In this document: piece by piece, positions 20,666-29,715 of the stretch | How the letters are laid out: every line of letters begins with the position of its first letter | How positions within the stretch are numbered: position 1 is the stretch's first letter | Source: Algimonas arctica | GTDB taxonomy: Bacteria > Pseudomonadota > Alphaproteobacteria > Caulobacterales > Maricaulaceae | Length of the DNA stretch: 64,000 nucleotides | Assembly (NCBI RefSeq): GCF_014652695.1 | Contig: NZ_BMZH01000001.1 | Span: forward strand, 1 to 64,000 | Reading direction: 5' to 3' | Notes under the pieces: model-generated | The model's database searches: none | Told to the model about the DNA's origin: nothing | What the model saw: only the letters and a program-made list of their open reading frames with translations | Position numbers and translations under genes: made by a program

Positions 20666-21456
20666 AGTTCAAACCGCCCAATAATCGGCACATGGTCGCT
20701 TGGCCGCTCCCCTTCGCGGACAAACTTATCAATTGTGACGTCCACCAGTCGGTCCATGGCTTGGCCGCTGCAGAGCAGATGGTCGATGCGGATGCCGAGG
20801 TTGTTTTGCCACGCGCCGCCTTGGTAATCCCAGAATGAATATTGCCCGTCGCGCCCGTCGAGGGTCTCAAACGCGTCATAAAAGCCGAGGTTTTTGATGG
20901 CGTGAAAGGCGGCCAGCGTTTCAGGGCGATAAAGCGCGTCGCCCCACCAGCCTTCCGGGTCGTGGCAATCGCCCGCACGCGGGATGACATTATAATCGCC
21001 CGCTAAGATGAGCGGTTCTTCGAATTTCAACAGCGTTTTGGCATGGTCTTTGAGGCGCGCCATCCAATCGAGTTTATAGCGATATTTTTCGCTATCGGCG
21101 TCCTCGCCAACCGGGTTGCCGTTGGGGAGGTAGATACATCCGACCCGCACGACGCCGCCTTTGGCCGGCAGGACAACCTCAATATACCGCGCTTGTTCAT
21201 CGTTCTCGTCGCCGGGCAGTCCGATGCGGACCTCGTCCGGTGTCACGCGGCTCAGGATCGCGACGCCATTATAGCTCTTCTGGCCATGGACGCTGCAATG
21301 ATAGCCGAGCGCCTCGATTTCCATGCGCGGAAAACCGTCATCGACGGTCTTGATCTCTTGCAAGCACAATACATCCGGCTGCGCGCGCTTGAGCCATTCC
21401 GTGAGGTTTGGCATACGGGCTTTGACTGAATTGATATTCCAAGAGGCTATTTTCAT
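20662..21456 (-). CDS. xth: Exodeoxyribonuclease III
   Basis: The 264-residue Mg-dependent AP endonuclease/3'-exonuclease acts in base excision repair. Motifs of the exonuclease-endonuclease-phosphatase fold are MKIASWNINSV at the start, CLQEIKT with the metal-binding Glu, YNGVAI, LAGDYNVIP with catalytic Asp and Asn, and the C-terminal PSDHVPI with the catalytic His. I start at ATG 21456 (MKIASWN); an in-frame upstream TTG at 21492 would add 12 residues. The gene converges with nnrD. Confidence 0.93.
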   Translation of the reverse strand: MKIASWNINSVKARMPNLTEWLKRAQPDVLCLQEIKTVDDGFPRMEIEALGYHCSVHGQKSYNGVAILSRVTPDEVRIGLPGDENDEQARYIEVVLPAKGGVVRVGCIYLPNGNPVGEDADSEKYRYKLDWMARLKDHAKTLLKFEEPLILAGDYNVIPRAGDCHDPEGWWGDALYRPETLAAFHAIKNLGFYDAFETLDGRDGQYSFWDYQGGAWQNNLGIRIDHLLCSGQAMDRLVDVTIDKFVREGERPSDHVPIIGRFEL

Positions 21457-21552
21457 GGGTCTGCGAGTCGTGACTTTGGGGGTCTCTGTCAAGCTCTGTG
21501 GCGCGTTGAGAGTCCTCGGGCAGTGCGGACCTTATGGGCTTATCCCCCTAAA

Positions 21553-21592
21553 ACGCAAAAACCGCCGCAGCCCGAAGGCGACGGCGGTTCTT
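21553..21592 (-). terminator. Terminator after the porin-like gene
   Basis: On the minus strand AACCGCCG and CGGCGGTT form the outer stem, an inner GCC/GGC stem surrounds a TTCG tetraloop, and TTTTGCGTTTT follows. It lies 24 bp beyond the stop of the gene ending at 21616. Confidence 0.88.
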
Positions 21593-21615
21593 TAGGACCC
21601 GATTCTTTGGTGGAT

Positions 21616-23325
21616 TTAGAACCGGACCTTAAAGCCTGCATTGAGGGCGTGCGCTTGAGTTTGATCGTTTGAGATCTGTTGCGGCGCGACGAAGGGGATA
21701 AAACCTTTGTTATAGACATACTCAACACCGACATCGAGGAAGTCGCTAATCGGATACTCGACGCTGACAGCATGTTGTTGGTTCTTCTCAAAGCTGGTCG
21801 GTTGTCCAAACATGCCGACATTGCCTGTGTCATCACTGATATTACCCCAAGACCCGGACGCGGCGATCGCCATTTGACGGCCATTAACGTAAGGTTTGAC
21901 GCGAACCTGTGCGACGAGGGTCGAGAGGTTTTCATCAAAGTTGATATTGTTGATATCGGTCGTCGAACCGGCGGGGTCGATCAGATATTGCGGCAGAGGC
22001 GTGCCATCAACCGCTTGTGGAATGGCTGCGGCCCACGGTTCGAGGGTGGTCGTATATTCAACCATCGCGTCAAGGAACGGGCTGTTATACTCGGCAAAGC
22101 CGTTCACGAGGCTGTTGCGATAGCTGATAAAGTTCGCCGGCGGTGTGCCTGTGGCGCGACCTTGGAATGTATGCGCCGTAAAATTATCGCGATAAATTGT
22201 ATCGTGAAGGTAACCGCCGCCCACCGTAAATGCGCTAGAATTACCGAGCAGGAATTCCTTCTCGGCTGAGGCCGCGTAGTTTGCGATATTATTATTTTCA
22301 TCGGCAAAGGCGACGCGAAGTTGACGGCCTCCAGAAAACGCTGATGCACTCAATTTGAAGCCATTATTATAGAAACCTAGCTCGGCGACGGGTTGGTCGG
22401 AGACAGCCCAGAAGTAGTGATGACCTTCATTTTGCGTGAAGGCATTATAGCTATCGAAATTCCCGAAATCGATCGTCTTGCGACCAAAGGCGGCGTAGAA
22501 AGGCGAGCGCTGTAGATTACCGAAAACGACAAAGGCCTTGCGCAACTGGAACTCGTCTTGTTCGCCCGGGTATTCAGTTTCAGAATATTCAGGTTGCAAA
22601 TGGAGCGTCGTCCAATCGCCAAAGGTGCTGGTAAAGGTCAACGCGGCATTATTGATCGCAAAGACACCGGCTTCTTGATCGGTGCCATTAGAAAAGAATG
22701 GGAAGCGTGATAGGATCGGGAACTGACCTGGCGCGTCGGTCTTCTGATACATGAAAGACCCTTGCAGGTGGCCGCCGAGATAGAGCGAATTAGGCTGCAG
22801 AACACCAGACGCCCGATTTGATAGGAGCGTCAGGGTCTTACCGGTCGTGTTTTCTTGGAAGTCGAGCATATCGCGGGTGTTTTGAACTGAGGTACGGACA
22901 TTAACGCCGCCGATGCTCGTATTGCGGTCGCGCATGAAGGCTTGCGATGCGGCTGGTGAATAAGAGACAGCGTTTGGATTACTGTAACCGCGCAGGCCGA
23001 AGTTAACCGGGCGGGCTTGAGGGTAAGACGGCTGGCTATAAGTGGGTTGGCCATAACCGGGTTGGGGATAGGATGGCTGACCATAAGCGGGTTGGGCATA
23101 TTGGACATTGGACGTGACATACTGGCCGGAATCAACGAGCTGATATTGACTGATGAGACGTTCATGCTGCCAACTTTGCGGAGGCAGATATTGGCCATGA
23201 CTATGGCCTGACGACTGGAACATGCCGCGCAGCCCGTTGCTCGCGCCATGATTGGCCAGAACCGGAAGGCTCACGGCGCCGATTGCTGCACATGCGAGCA
23301 GGCTGATTTTAAGTTTGGTCATCAT
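21616..23325 (-). CDS. Outer-membrane porin-like protein with Tyr/Gln/Pro repeats
   Basis: The 569-residue protein has a cleavable signal peptide (basic start, hydrophobic core, cleavage near LPVLA-NHG at about residue 25). Next come a Ser/His-rich stretch and low-complexity repeats of the form [YS]-x-QP-[SGT]-Y at about residues 75-105. The remaining roughly 430 residues alternate hydrophobic and polar as in an outer-membrane beta-barrel and end in Phe (AGFKVRF), the usual barrel-assembly signal. It loosely recalls LbtU-type siderophore porins, but I cannot confirm the family. It lies 33 bp after the response-regulator gene and is probably cotranscribed with it. Confidence 0.7.
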   Translation of the reverse strand: MMTKLKISLLACAAIGAVSLPVLANHGASNGLRGMFQSSGHSHGQYLPPQSWQHERLISQYQLVDSGQYVTSNVQYAQPAYGQPSYPQPGYGQPTYSQPSYPQARPVNFGLRGYSNPNAVSYSPAASQAFMRDRNTSIGGVNVRTSVQNTRDMLDFQENTTGKTLTLLSNRASGVLQPNSLYLGGHLQGSFMYQKTDAPGQFPILSRFPFFSNGTDQEAGVFAINNAALTFTSTFGDWTTLHLQPEYSETEYPGEQDEFQLRKAFVVFGNLQRSPFYAAFGRKTIDFGNFDSYNAFTQNEGHHYFWAVSDQPVAELGFYNNGFKLSASAFSGGRQLRVAFADENNNIANYAASAEKEFLLGNSSAFTVGGGYLHDTIYRDNFTAHTFQGRATGTPPANFISYRNSLVNGFAEYNSPFLDAMVEYTTTLEPWAAAIPQAVDGTPLPQYLIDPAGSTTDINNINFDENLSTLVAQVRVKPYVNGRQMAIAASGSWGNISDDTGNVGMFGQPTSFEKNQQHAVSVEYPISDFLDVGVEYVYNKGFIPFVAPQQISNDQTQAHALNAGFKVRF

Positions 23326-23358
23326 GTCCTCACCAATGAATTTAGATGGTGGCCAATC

Positions 23359-24819
23359 CTAGGCCGACCGGACGTGGTCGACATCGAGCGCATGCTCGCG
23401 GACCTTCCGGTAGAGTGTGGAGCGCCCAATTCCGAGACGGCGGGCAACCTCCGACATGTGTCCATGATAGGTTTCTATTGCGAAAGCGATAAGATCGCGT
23501 TCAATATCTTCTAAAGTTCTGAGATGGCCTTCACGGTCCAAGACCGAGACTGCGCCTGTATCTTCACTTTCATTGGCCGGGACGAGGCTTTCGAGCGCAT
23601 CGCGGTCGCCGTCCTCGACGATTTGCGACATTAACGGCATTAAGCCTGATATTTGCGGGAAATCACTGGGGCGGAGGTGGTTTCCGTCCGATAAGATCAT
23701 GGCTCGGAAAATCATATTTTCCAGCTGTCGGACATTGCCCTTCCACTCATGTGTCGCGAGCATTTTCAGGGTTTCAGACGTCGCACCGGACACATTCATT
23801 TTTTCTTGTGCATTAAAGCGCGCAATAAAATGTTCTGTCAGGGCCGGAATGTCTTCAGAGCGCTCGCGCAAAGGCGGAACCGCGATAGGGAAGACATTCA
23901 GGCGGTAATAAAGGTCTTCGCGGAAGCTTCCATTGGCGACGCATTCCGCCAAGTCGAGATTGGTCGCGCTGACAATACGCACGTCGACAGAGACAGGGCG
24001 TTTGGAACCAATCGGATCAACTTCGCCTTCTTGCAGAACGCGGAGCAATTTAACTTGCATGTCGAGCGGCAATTCACCGATTTCGTCGAGGAATAATGTG
24101 CCCGTGTGGGCTTCTTGGAATTTACCCAAATGCTTAGCATTCGCGCCGGTAAAACTACCCTTTTCGTGACCGAAAAGGATGCTTTCGACCAATGTTTCCG
24201 GGATCGCGCCGCAATTGACGGAGATAAACGGTTTGTCGGCGCGGTCACTCGCGCCTTGAATGGCGCGGGCAATCACTTCTTTACCAACACCGGACTCGCC
24301 CGTTATTAAGATCGGGATGGTCGCTTTCGCGCCGCGTTCCCCCATCGCCACAACGGGACGCATCACGGCACTACTGCCGATCAGGTCATCAAAGGTCAGC
24401 CCCCCTGTCGATTGCTTCTTGAGGCGCGTGACTTCGCGCGACAGTGTTTTCATTTCCAGCGCATTGCGGATAGAAACGACAATGCGTTCAGGGGCGGCAG
24501 GTTTGACAACAAAGTCCCGTGCGCCAGTTTTCATAGCGGTCACAACCGCTTCGATTGACCCTTTGGCCGTCAACACAATGACGGGCATTTCCGGGCGTTT
24601 TTTGGCAAAAGCCGTCAGGACTTCCATCCCATCCGTGCCCGGCATGATGAGATCAAGCAAGACGACGTCCACATTCGCGCTATCGCTGCCAAGGACCATT
24701 TCAATGGCCGTATCGCCGTTACCGGCCTGCAAAACGGAAAAACCGCTCTTCTCCACAACGGCCTGTAATAGGCGGCGCTGTGTTGGGTCATCGTCGACGA
24801 TAAGGACGGTCTTGGACAT
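23359..24819 (-). CDS. Sigma-54-dependent response regulator (NtrC family)
   Basis: The 486-residue regulator has three parts. The receiver domain starts KTVLIVDDDPTQRR, with the phosphoacceptor Asp in VVLLDLIMPG at about residue 57. The AAA+ domain has Walker A GESGVGKE at about 171-178, the sigma-54 contact loop GSFTGA, LFLDEIGELP, and RLNVFPIAVPPLRER. A Fis-type helix-turn-helix, SEVARRLGIGRSTLYRKV, lies near the C-terminus. No histidine kinase gene is next to it, so it is an orphan. The downstream porin-like gene is the nearest possible target or partner. I saw no convincing -24/-12 promoter in the 33-bp gap. Confidence 0.92.
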   Translation of the reverse strand: MSKTVLIVDDDPTQRRLLQAVVEKSGFSVLQAGNGDTAIEMVLGSDSANVDVVLLDLIMPGTDGMEVLTAFAKKRPEMPVIVLTAKGSIEAVVTAMKTGARDFVVKPAAPERIVVSIRNALEMKTLSREVTRLKKQSTGGLTFDDLIGSSAVMRPVVAMGERGAKATIPILITGESGVGKEVIARAIQGASDRADKPFISVNCGAIPETLVESILFGHEKGSFTGANAKHLGKFQEAHTGTLFLDEIGELPLDMQVKLLRVLQEGEVDPIGSKRPVSVDVRIVSATNLDLAECVANGSFREDLYYRLNVFPIAVPPLRERSEDIPALTEHFIARFNAQEKMNVSGATSETLKMLATHEWKGNVRQLENMIFRAMILSDGNHLRPSDFPQISGLMPLMSQIVEDGDRDALESLVPANESEDTGAVSVLDREGHLRTLEDIERDLIAFAIETYHGHMSEVARRLGIGRSTLYRKVREHALDVDHVRSA

Positions 24820-25054
24820 GGAACTCCCACTTCTTCACTTGGCTAGCGCTCTCTAATCGGGCGCTTTCGCATTTCGACATGTGTGCCAAAAAGGGATGAA
24901 GGTGAGGTCAGTAAACAGGGTAAAGGTTTGGTGAAGAGAAAAATAGGCCGCGTTTCTACGATTGAACACGCGCAACAGCTTTGGTAGTTGGATATAAAGA
25001 AACGCTTCGGTTGCCTGTTGACAGGCGGCCCCATGATCAGAGGACATAGCCGAC

Positions 25055-25348
25055 ATGGCCGATACAAATTATACGCGTGGCGAGATGGAAATCACCGACC
25101 ACGAGGGCACATTTTCAGGATTTATGGGTGTCTCTAAGTATGGGGCGGTCACGATTATTGTTTTGCTTATGTTCCCAATTCTGACGTTTGCCGCCAATGT
25201 AGCTTGGCCAACATCCCTCTTGATCAGCATCATTTTGGGTGTGATTCTTGGCGTGGCTCTGAAATTTAAAGCACAATGGTTTGCAGGTTTGATCGGGTTT
25301 TCCGTTTTCTTGGGCGTCGTGATCGGTCTTCTGCTGCTGTTGTTCTAA
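25055..25348 (+). CDS. aa3-type cytochrome c oxidase subunit IV-like membrane protein
   Basis: The 97-residue protein has the signature DHEGTFSGFMGVSKYGAVTI, typical of the small subunit IV of alphaproteobacterial aa3 oxidases (COX_aa3 family). Three hydrophobic segments follow at about residues 30-47, 50-66 and 74-97, so this copy is longer than the usual one-helix subunit. The ATG at 25055 follows a weak GCCGAC context. In several alphaproteobacteria this small gene sits directly before pntAA, as here, although the functional reason is not obvious. The 170-bp gap downstream may hold the pnt promoter. Confidence 0.75.
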   Translation: MADTNYTRGEMEITDHEGTFSGFMGVSKYGAVTIIVLLMFPILTFAANVAWPTSLLISIILGVILGVALKFKAQWFAGLIGFSVFLGVVIGLLLLLF

Positions 25349-25518
25349 GGGAATATTGCCGGCTGAACGGGTCATGCGCCCATTTGTGCAATAGGTTTCC
25401 TCGCATAATCGACAGCACGAAATTATTTTTCTTTTCGGTCGCTTTCAATTGCGGTGAGCGCAAAGATTTGCTTTAGGCTGCAAATGAGTCGTCACATGAC
25501 GTCGCAAAGGGGATCTGT

Positions 25519-26649
25519 GTGCAAATTGCGGTCTTAAAAGATACGTCCGATTCGGATGCCCGCGTTGCGGCCACGCCGGATACGGTCAAAACCTATGTTG
25601 ATGCGGGCCATACGGTCACGGTCGTCAAAGGGGCGGGGCAGGCAGCCATGTTCGCCGATGCGCTTTACACGGATGTGGGGGCCAAACTGGCTGCGTCAAA
25701 CACAGCCGCCGTCAAAACCGCTGATATCGTTTTGTCCGTCACGGGCGGTACCGCGAAATTGCTCGCGAGCATGAAAAGCGGTGCAGCGATCACGGGCCTG
25801 CTGTCGCCCACTGACAATCCCAAATATATTGACGCGGCCGCCAGCGCTGGCGTGACGGCGTTCGCACTGGAATGGATCCCGCGTATCAGTCGCGCGCAGA
25901 GCATGGACGTGCTGTCGAGCCAATCCAACCTGTCCGGCTACCGCTCTGTTGTGGAAGGCGCAGGAATTTATGGACGCGCGCTGCCGATGATGATGACAGC
26001 GGCGGGCACAATTGCTCCGGCGAAGATTTTTATCATGGGTGTCGGTGTTGCGGGCCTTCAAGCGATCGCCACGGCGCGTCGCCTTGGCGCTGTGACGACA
26101 GCGACAGATGTGCGTCCGGCGACTAAGGAACAAGTCGCCTCGCTCGGGGCTAAATTCATCGCGGTCGAAAACGAAGAATTCAAAGCGGCGGAAACCGCAG
26201 GCGGCTACGCCAAACAAATGAGCGCAGAGTATCAAGCGCTGCAAGCTGAATTGACCGCCACTCATATTGCCAAGCAAGACATCGTCATCACGACGGCGCT
26301 CATTCCCGGACGGGACGCGCCGATCCTCGTGACCAAAGCGATGCTCGACACCATGCGCCCCGGCTCCGTCCTCGTGGATCTGGCCGTGGAACGCGGCGGC
26401 AATGTCGAAGGCGCAAAACCCGGTGAGATTGTGACCACTAAGAATGGCGTTCACATCGTCGGCTATCTTAACTGGCCGTCGCGGATGGCATCGGACGCGT
26501 CGAACATGTTCGCGCGCAATATCAAAGCCTTCCTTCCACTGGTCACAGCCGAAGACGGCAGTTTCGCGCCGAATTGGGACGATGAAGTTATTCAAGGCGC
26601 GGCACTCACGCGCGACGGCGAAATCGTCAATTCGCGTTTGAAAGGGTAG
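25519..26649 (+). CDS. pntAA: NAD(P) transhydrogenase subunit alpha part 1
   Basis: The 376-residue soluble NAD(H)-binding domain I of proton-translocating transhydrogenase. It begins with GTG. It has the alanine dehydrogenase/PNT N-domain (MQIAVLKDTSDSDARVAATPDTVK) and the NAD-binding C-domain with GVGVAGLQAIATARRLGA at about residues 174-191. The loop ARDAPILVTKAML and VDLAVERGGNVE are family-typical. The alpha chain is split into pntAA and pntAB, which is common in alphaproteobacteria. pntAB follows after 5 bp. Confidence 0.95.
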   Translation: MQIAVLKDTSDSDARVAATPDTVKTYVDAGHTVTVVKGAGQAAMFADALYTDVGAKLAASNTAAVKTADIVLSVTGGTAKLLASMKSGAAITGLLSPTDNPKYIDAAASAGVTAFALEWIPRISRAQSMDVLSSQSNLSGYRSVVEGAGIYGRALPMMMTAAGTIAPAKIFIMGVGVAGLQAIATARRLGAVTTATDVRPATKEQVASLGAKFIAVENEEFKAAETAGGYAKQMSAEYQALQAELTATHIAKQDIVITTALIPGRDAPILVTKAMLDTMRPGSVLVDLAVERGGNVEGAKPGEIVTTKNGVHIVGYLNWPSRMASDASNMFARNIKAFLPLVTAEDGSFAPNWDDEVIQGAALTRDGEIVNSRLKG

Positions 26650-26654
26650 GGACT

Positions 26655-26984
26655 ATGTCAGCTATGATCATAATGGCAGGCGGTGTCGCCGTTAGCCCAC
26701 TTGTCTTCCAACTCGCAATTTTCGTGTTGGCGATATTCGTTGGCTATTACGTCGTCTGGTCCGTGACACCGGCGTTGCACACGCCATTGATGGCCGTGAC
26801 CAACGCGATTTCATCCGTCATCATCGTCGGCGCGCTGGTGGCTGTGGCCGCTGGCACGCAAGGCGGCTCATCGATCTCGACCTGGGCGGGCTTTGCCGCT
26901 GTGTCTCTTTGTGCCGTGAACATCTTTGGCGGCTTCCTCGTCACCCAGCGCATGCTGGCGATGTATAAAAAGCGGGAGCGTTAG
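26655..26984 (+). CDS. pntAB: NAD(P) transhydrogenase subunit alpha part 2
   Basis: The 109-residue membrane part of the alpha subunit has three to four hydrophobic helices and the conserved segment HTPLMAVTNAISSVIIVGAL. It contributes to the proton channel together with PntB. The stop lies immediately before the pntB ATG (TTAGAATG), so translation is coupled. Confidence 0.94.
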   Translation: MSAMIIMAGGVAVSPLVFQLAIFVLAIFVGYYVVWSVTPALHTPLMAVTNAISSVIIVGALVAVAAGTQGGSSISTWAGFAAVSLCAVNIFGGFLVTQRMLAMYKKRER

Positions 26985-26985
26985 A

Positions 26986-28410
26986 ATGTCTTTGTCTTCT
27001 TTTGCGCTTTCCGCAAATCTCGCCGCTGTCCTCTATACGGTCTCGGCGGTTCTCTTCATTCTCGCATTGCGCGGACTCAGCTCACCCGAAACATCCCGGC
27101 GCGGCAATACATATGGCATGATCGGGATCGCGATTGCGATTTTCACGACCATCTTGGTCGCCGGTTTTGGCGGCACGGGCCTTCTTCTGATCGGCGGGGG
27201 AATGGCCCTCGGCGGCATTGTTGGCGCGATTATCGCCAAGAAAATCCCGATGACGGACATGCCGCAACTGATCGCGGCCTTTCACTCGCTCGTCGGTCTG
27301 GCTGCCGTGCTGGTGGCGCTGGCGGCTTTCTTTAGTCCGGACAGCTTTGGCATCTTGAATGCGGACGGCTTGATGAAGGGCGGCTCGCTGCTCGAACTGT
27401 CCCTCGGCGCCGGCATCGGTGCGATTACCTTCTCCGGCTCGCTGATCGCTTTTGCCAAACTCAACGGCAATATGTCGGGCTCCCCGATCCTCTTGCCCGC
27501 ACGTCACGTCATCAACATCTTGTTGGGCGTGGCCTTTTTCTTCCTCGTCGGGTTGATGATGAGCACGGGCGGGACCGAGCCGTGGATGATGTGGGCGGTG
27601 ATCGCCGTGACGCTGGTCCTTGGCTTTACCCTGATTATCCCCATCGGCGGCGCGGATATGCCTGTCGTTGTGTCGATGCTGAATAGCTATTCCGGTTGGG
27701 CGGCTGCCGCGCTGGGCTTCACGCTCGGTAATCTTGCGCTCATCATCACGGGGGCGCTGGTTGGCTCATCGGGCGCGATCCTGTCCTACATCATGTGCAA
27801 AGCCATGAACCGGAGCTTCATCTCGGTCATTCTTGGCGGGTTTGGCGGCGATGCGGCCAGCGCGGCAGACGGCGACAAAGAACAACGTCCGGTCAAGCGC
27901 GGCTCTGCCGAAGACGCGGCTTTCATCATGAAGAACGCGTCTAAGGTTATCATTGTGCCGGGCTACGGCCTCGCCGTCGCGCAAGCGCAACACGCCATTC
28001 GCGAAATGGTCGATAAGTTGAAAGAAGAAGGCGTTGACGTGTCCTACGCCATTCACCCCGTAGCGGGCCGGATGCCGGGGCACATGAACGTGCTGCTGGC
28101 CGAAGCCAATGTGCCCTATGACGAAGTGTTCGAATTGGAGGACATCAACTCCGAGTTTTCCAACACCGACGTTGCCTTCGTTATCGGCGCCAACGATGTC
28201 ACTAACCCCGCCGCCAAAACCGATCCAACATCACCCATCGCGGGCATGCCGATCTTGGACGTCGATAAAGCGGCCACCGTGCTGTTCGTGAAACGGTCAC
28301 TATCGCCGGGCTACGCCGGGATCGACAATGACTTGTTCTACCGTGACAACACGATGATGTTGCTGTCCGATGCCAAGAAAATGGTCGAGGAGATCATCAA
28401 GGCACTGTAA
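26986..28410 (+). CDS. pntB: NAD(P) transhydrogenase subunit beta
   Basis: The 474-residue subunit has about eight to nine transmembrane helices, then the NADP(H)-binding domain III. Markers are HSLVGLAAVLVALAA in the membrane part and VIIVPGYGLAVAQAQHAIRE (about residues 321-340), HPVAGRMPGHMNVLLAEA, VIGANDVTNPAA and KRSLSPGYAGIDN in domain III. The complex uses the proton gradient to reduce NADP with NADH. The ATG at 26986 is the first with the conserved SFALSANLAAVLYTVS N-terminus. The unit ends in a strong terminator. Confidence 0.96.
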   Translation: MSLSSFALSANLAAVLYTVSAVLFILALRGLSSPETSRRGNTYGMIGIAIAIFTTILVAGFGGTGLLLIGGGMALGGIVGAIIAKKIPMTDMPQLIAAFHSLVGLAAVLVALAAFFSPDSFGILNADGLMKGGSLLELSLGAGIGAITFSGSLIAFAKLNGNMSGSPILLPARHVINILLGVAFFFLVGLMMSTGGTEPWMMWAVIAVTLVLGFTLIIPIGGADMPVVVSMLNSYSGWAAAALGFTLGNLALIITGALVGSSGAILSYIMCKAMNRSFISVILGGFGGDAASAADGDKEQRPVKRGSAEDAAFIMKNASKVIIVPGYGLAVAQAQHAIREMVDKLKEEGVDVSYAIHPVAGRMPGHMNVLLAEANVPYDEVFELEDINSEFSNTDVAFVIGANDVTNPAAKTDPTSPIAGMPILDVDKAATVLFVKRSLSPGYAGIDNDLFYRDNTMMLLSDAKKMVEEIIKAL

Positions 28411-28432
28411 GGGATCAGACATAGAAATTAAG

Positions 28433-28464
28433 AAGGCCTCTCATCGAAATGAGAGGCCTTTTTT
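28433..28464 (+). terminator. Terminator after pntB
   Basis: AAGGCCTCTCAT and ATGAGAGGCCTT form a perfect 12-bp stem with a CGAA tetraloop, followed by TTTT. The A residues upstream also give a short T-tract on the minus strand, so it may serve the convergent nitroreductase gene as well. Confidence 0.93.
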
Positions 28465-28494
28465 GTTGCCCGCAGGTTTGCGGCTCTAGACGGT

Positions 28495-29187
28495 TTAAAC
28501 TTCCGTCAGGATTTCATTTAAAGGCAGGCGTGATTTTGGCGCTGCAGCATTATAGTCGTTTGCCTCAGAGTGGTAACCCAAACAAACGATGAAAAGGCTG
28601 CTGAACCCTTTGTCACGCAGGCCGAATTCTTTGTCGAGCGTCGGAATGTCGATGCCCTCCATCGGGGTGCTGTCGATACCGAGCGCCGCTGCACCGAGCA
28701 TGAATTGGCCACCGTTTAAGTAAACTTGCTTGTCCATCCAATGCTGGACGTCTTTGTAATCTTGTTTGTGCAGGTTGACGAACATCGTCCGACCGCCGTG
28801 CATTTGCGGTTTGAAAGTGTCCTTATCGGCATCAAATCGACCATCCTTGTCTTCCTGTTCAAGAACATGAAGGAGGTAGTCCTCGTCGATTGAAAGCCGG
28901 CTTGCAAATACAACGACATGTGACGCATCGCGAATGGATTTGCTGTTGAACGGATATTTTTCGTCGGTGGCTTTGGCGATCCGGTTTTTACCCTCTTCGG
29001 ACGAGGCCAGAATAAAGTGCCACGGTTGGGCATTCGTGCTTGAGGGACTGAAGCGCAAAAGGGATTTGAGGCTCTCAATATGCTCAGCTGAAATCTTTCG
29101 GCTGGGATCATAAGCTTTCGTCGTGTGGCGCCACTGAGCGACCTCTGCCGGGTTTGCGGGATCAGGCTGCGTACGTTTTTGGGACAT
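28495..29187 (-). CDS. Oxygen-insensitive nitroreductase (NfsB-like)
   Basis: A 230-residue FMN-dependent NAD(P)H nitroreductase/dihydropteridine reductase-like enzyme of the cytosol. The FMN-binding start is WRHTTKAYDPSRKI, then FSPSSTNAQPWHF, with the C-terminal half of the fold at GGQFMLGAAALGIDSTPMEG. The length fits NfsB (about 217). Such enzymes reduce nitroaromatics, quinones and flavins. It is divergent from an HxlR-family regulator, a common arrangement for electrophile-responsive reductases. Confidence 0.88.
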   Translation of the reverse strand: MSQKRTQPDPANPAEVAQWRHTTKAYDPSRKISAEHIESLKSLLRFSPSSTNAQPWHFILASSEEGKNRIAKATDEKYPFNSKSIRDASHVVVFASRLSIDEDYLLHVLEQEDKDGRFDADKDTFKPQMHGGRTMFVNLHKQDYKDVQHWMDKQVYLNGGQFMLGAAALGIDSTPMEGIDIPTLDKEFGLRDKGFSSLFIVCLGYHSEANDYNAAAPKSRLPLNEILTEV

Positions 29188-29275
29188 TATGTGACAGGCT
29201 TTCTGCGTCTTGGTTGAAACTGTGAATCCGAATTTACACAGCTCATATATGCTCTACCTAATTATTATCTAGTAC

Positions 29276-29288
29276 GCACTTATTGTGC
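29276..29288. promoter_or_regulatory. Inverted repeat between nitroreductase and hxlR genes
   Basis: GCAC-TTATT-GTGC is a short perfect inverted repeat in the 126-bp divergent gap, 25 bp before the HxlR-family ATG. It is in the right place for an HxlR-type operator controlling both genes. The arms are only 4 bp, so this is a candidate and not a firm site. Confidence 0.35.
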
Positions 29289-29313
29289 TTATACATACGC
29301 ATTGGATACCACT

Positions 29314-29697
29314 ATGTCCGACATGGTCTCATCGAACTCGTCAGCACGATCCCGACGTCATACGGCCTACGATTGTTCAGGCGGCTGCCCGGTCGAAGCG
29401 ACTTTGGAGGTGATCGGGGGAAAGTGGAAAGGGATGATTTTGTTTCATCTCTTGGAAAGCCCACACAGATTTTCAGCGTTAAGCCGTGCCGTTGGCGGAA
29501 TTACGCAACGAACGCTGACGAAGCAGCTGCGAGAATTAGAGGCGGACGGGATTGTTTCACGCAAAGTCTTTCCCGTAGTCCCGCCTAAAGTCGAGTATAG
29601 CCTGACGGAATATGGAGAAACGATCCGGCCCATCATTATGGCTTTGAAAACGTGGGGTGAGGGTCATCTGGGTTCACAGACCGACCAACAATCATAA
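29314..29697 (+). CDS. HxlR/MarR-like winged-helix transcriptional regulator
   Basis: The 127-residue DNA-binding protein matches the HxlR family: [20 protein letters not shown], then [31 protein letters not shown] (recognition helix) and [13 protein letters not shown] (wing). The N-terminal Cys in DCSGGCP is where redox-sensing members such as YodB carry their sensor Cys; there are two Cys here. ATG 29314 is chosen over an in-frame TTG at 29302. The likely target is the divergent nitroreductase. Confidence 0.88.
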   Translation: MSDMVSSNSSARSRRHTAYDCSGGCPVEATLEVIGGKWKGMILFHLLESPHRFSALSRAVGGITQRTLTKQLRELEADGIVSRKVFPVVPPKVEYSLTEYGETIRPIIMALKTWGEGHLGSQTDQQS

Positions 29698-29715
29698 AGC
29701 CTCCCTCCAGCATAT

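Noticed and set aside
24843-25067. Short minus-strand frames upstream of the sigma-54 regulator
   Set aside because: No ribosome-binding site, no recognisable domain, and they overlap the promoter region of two divergent genes.
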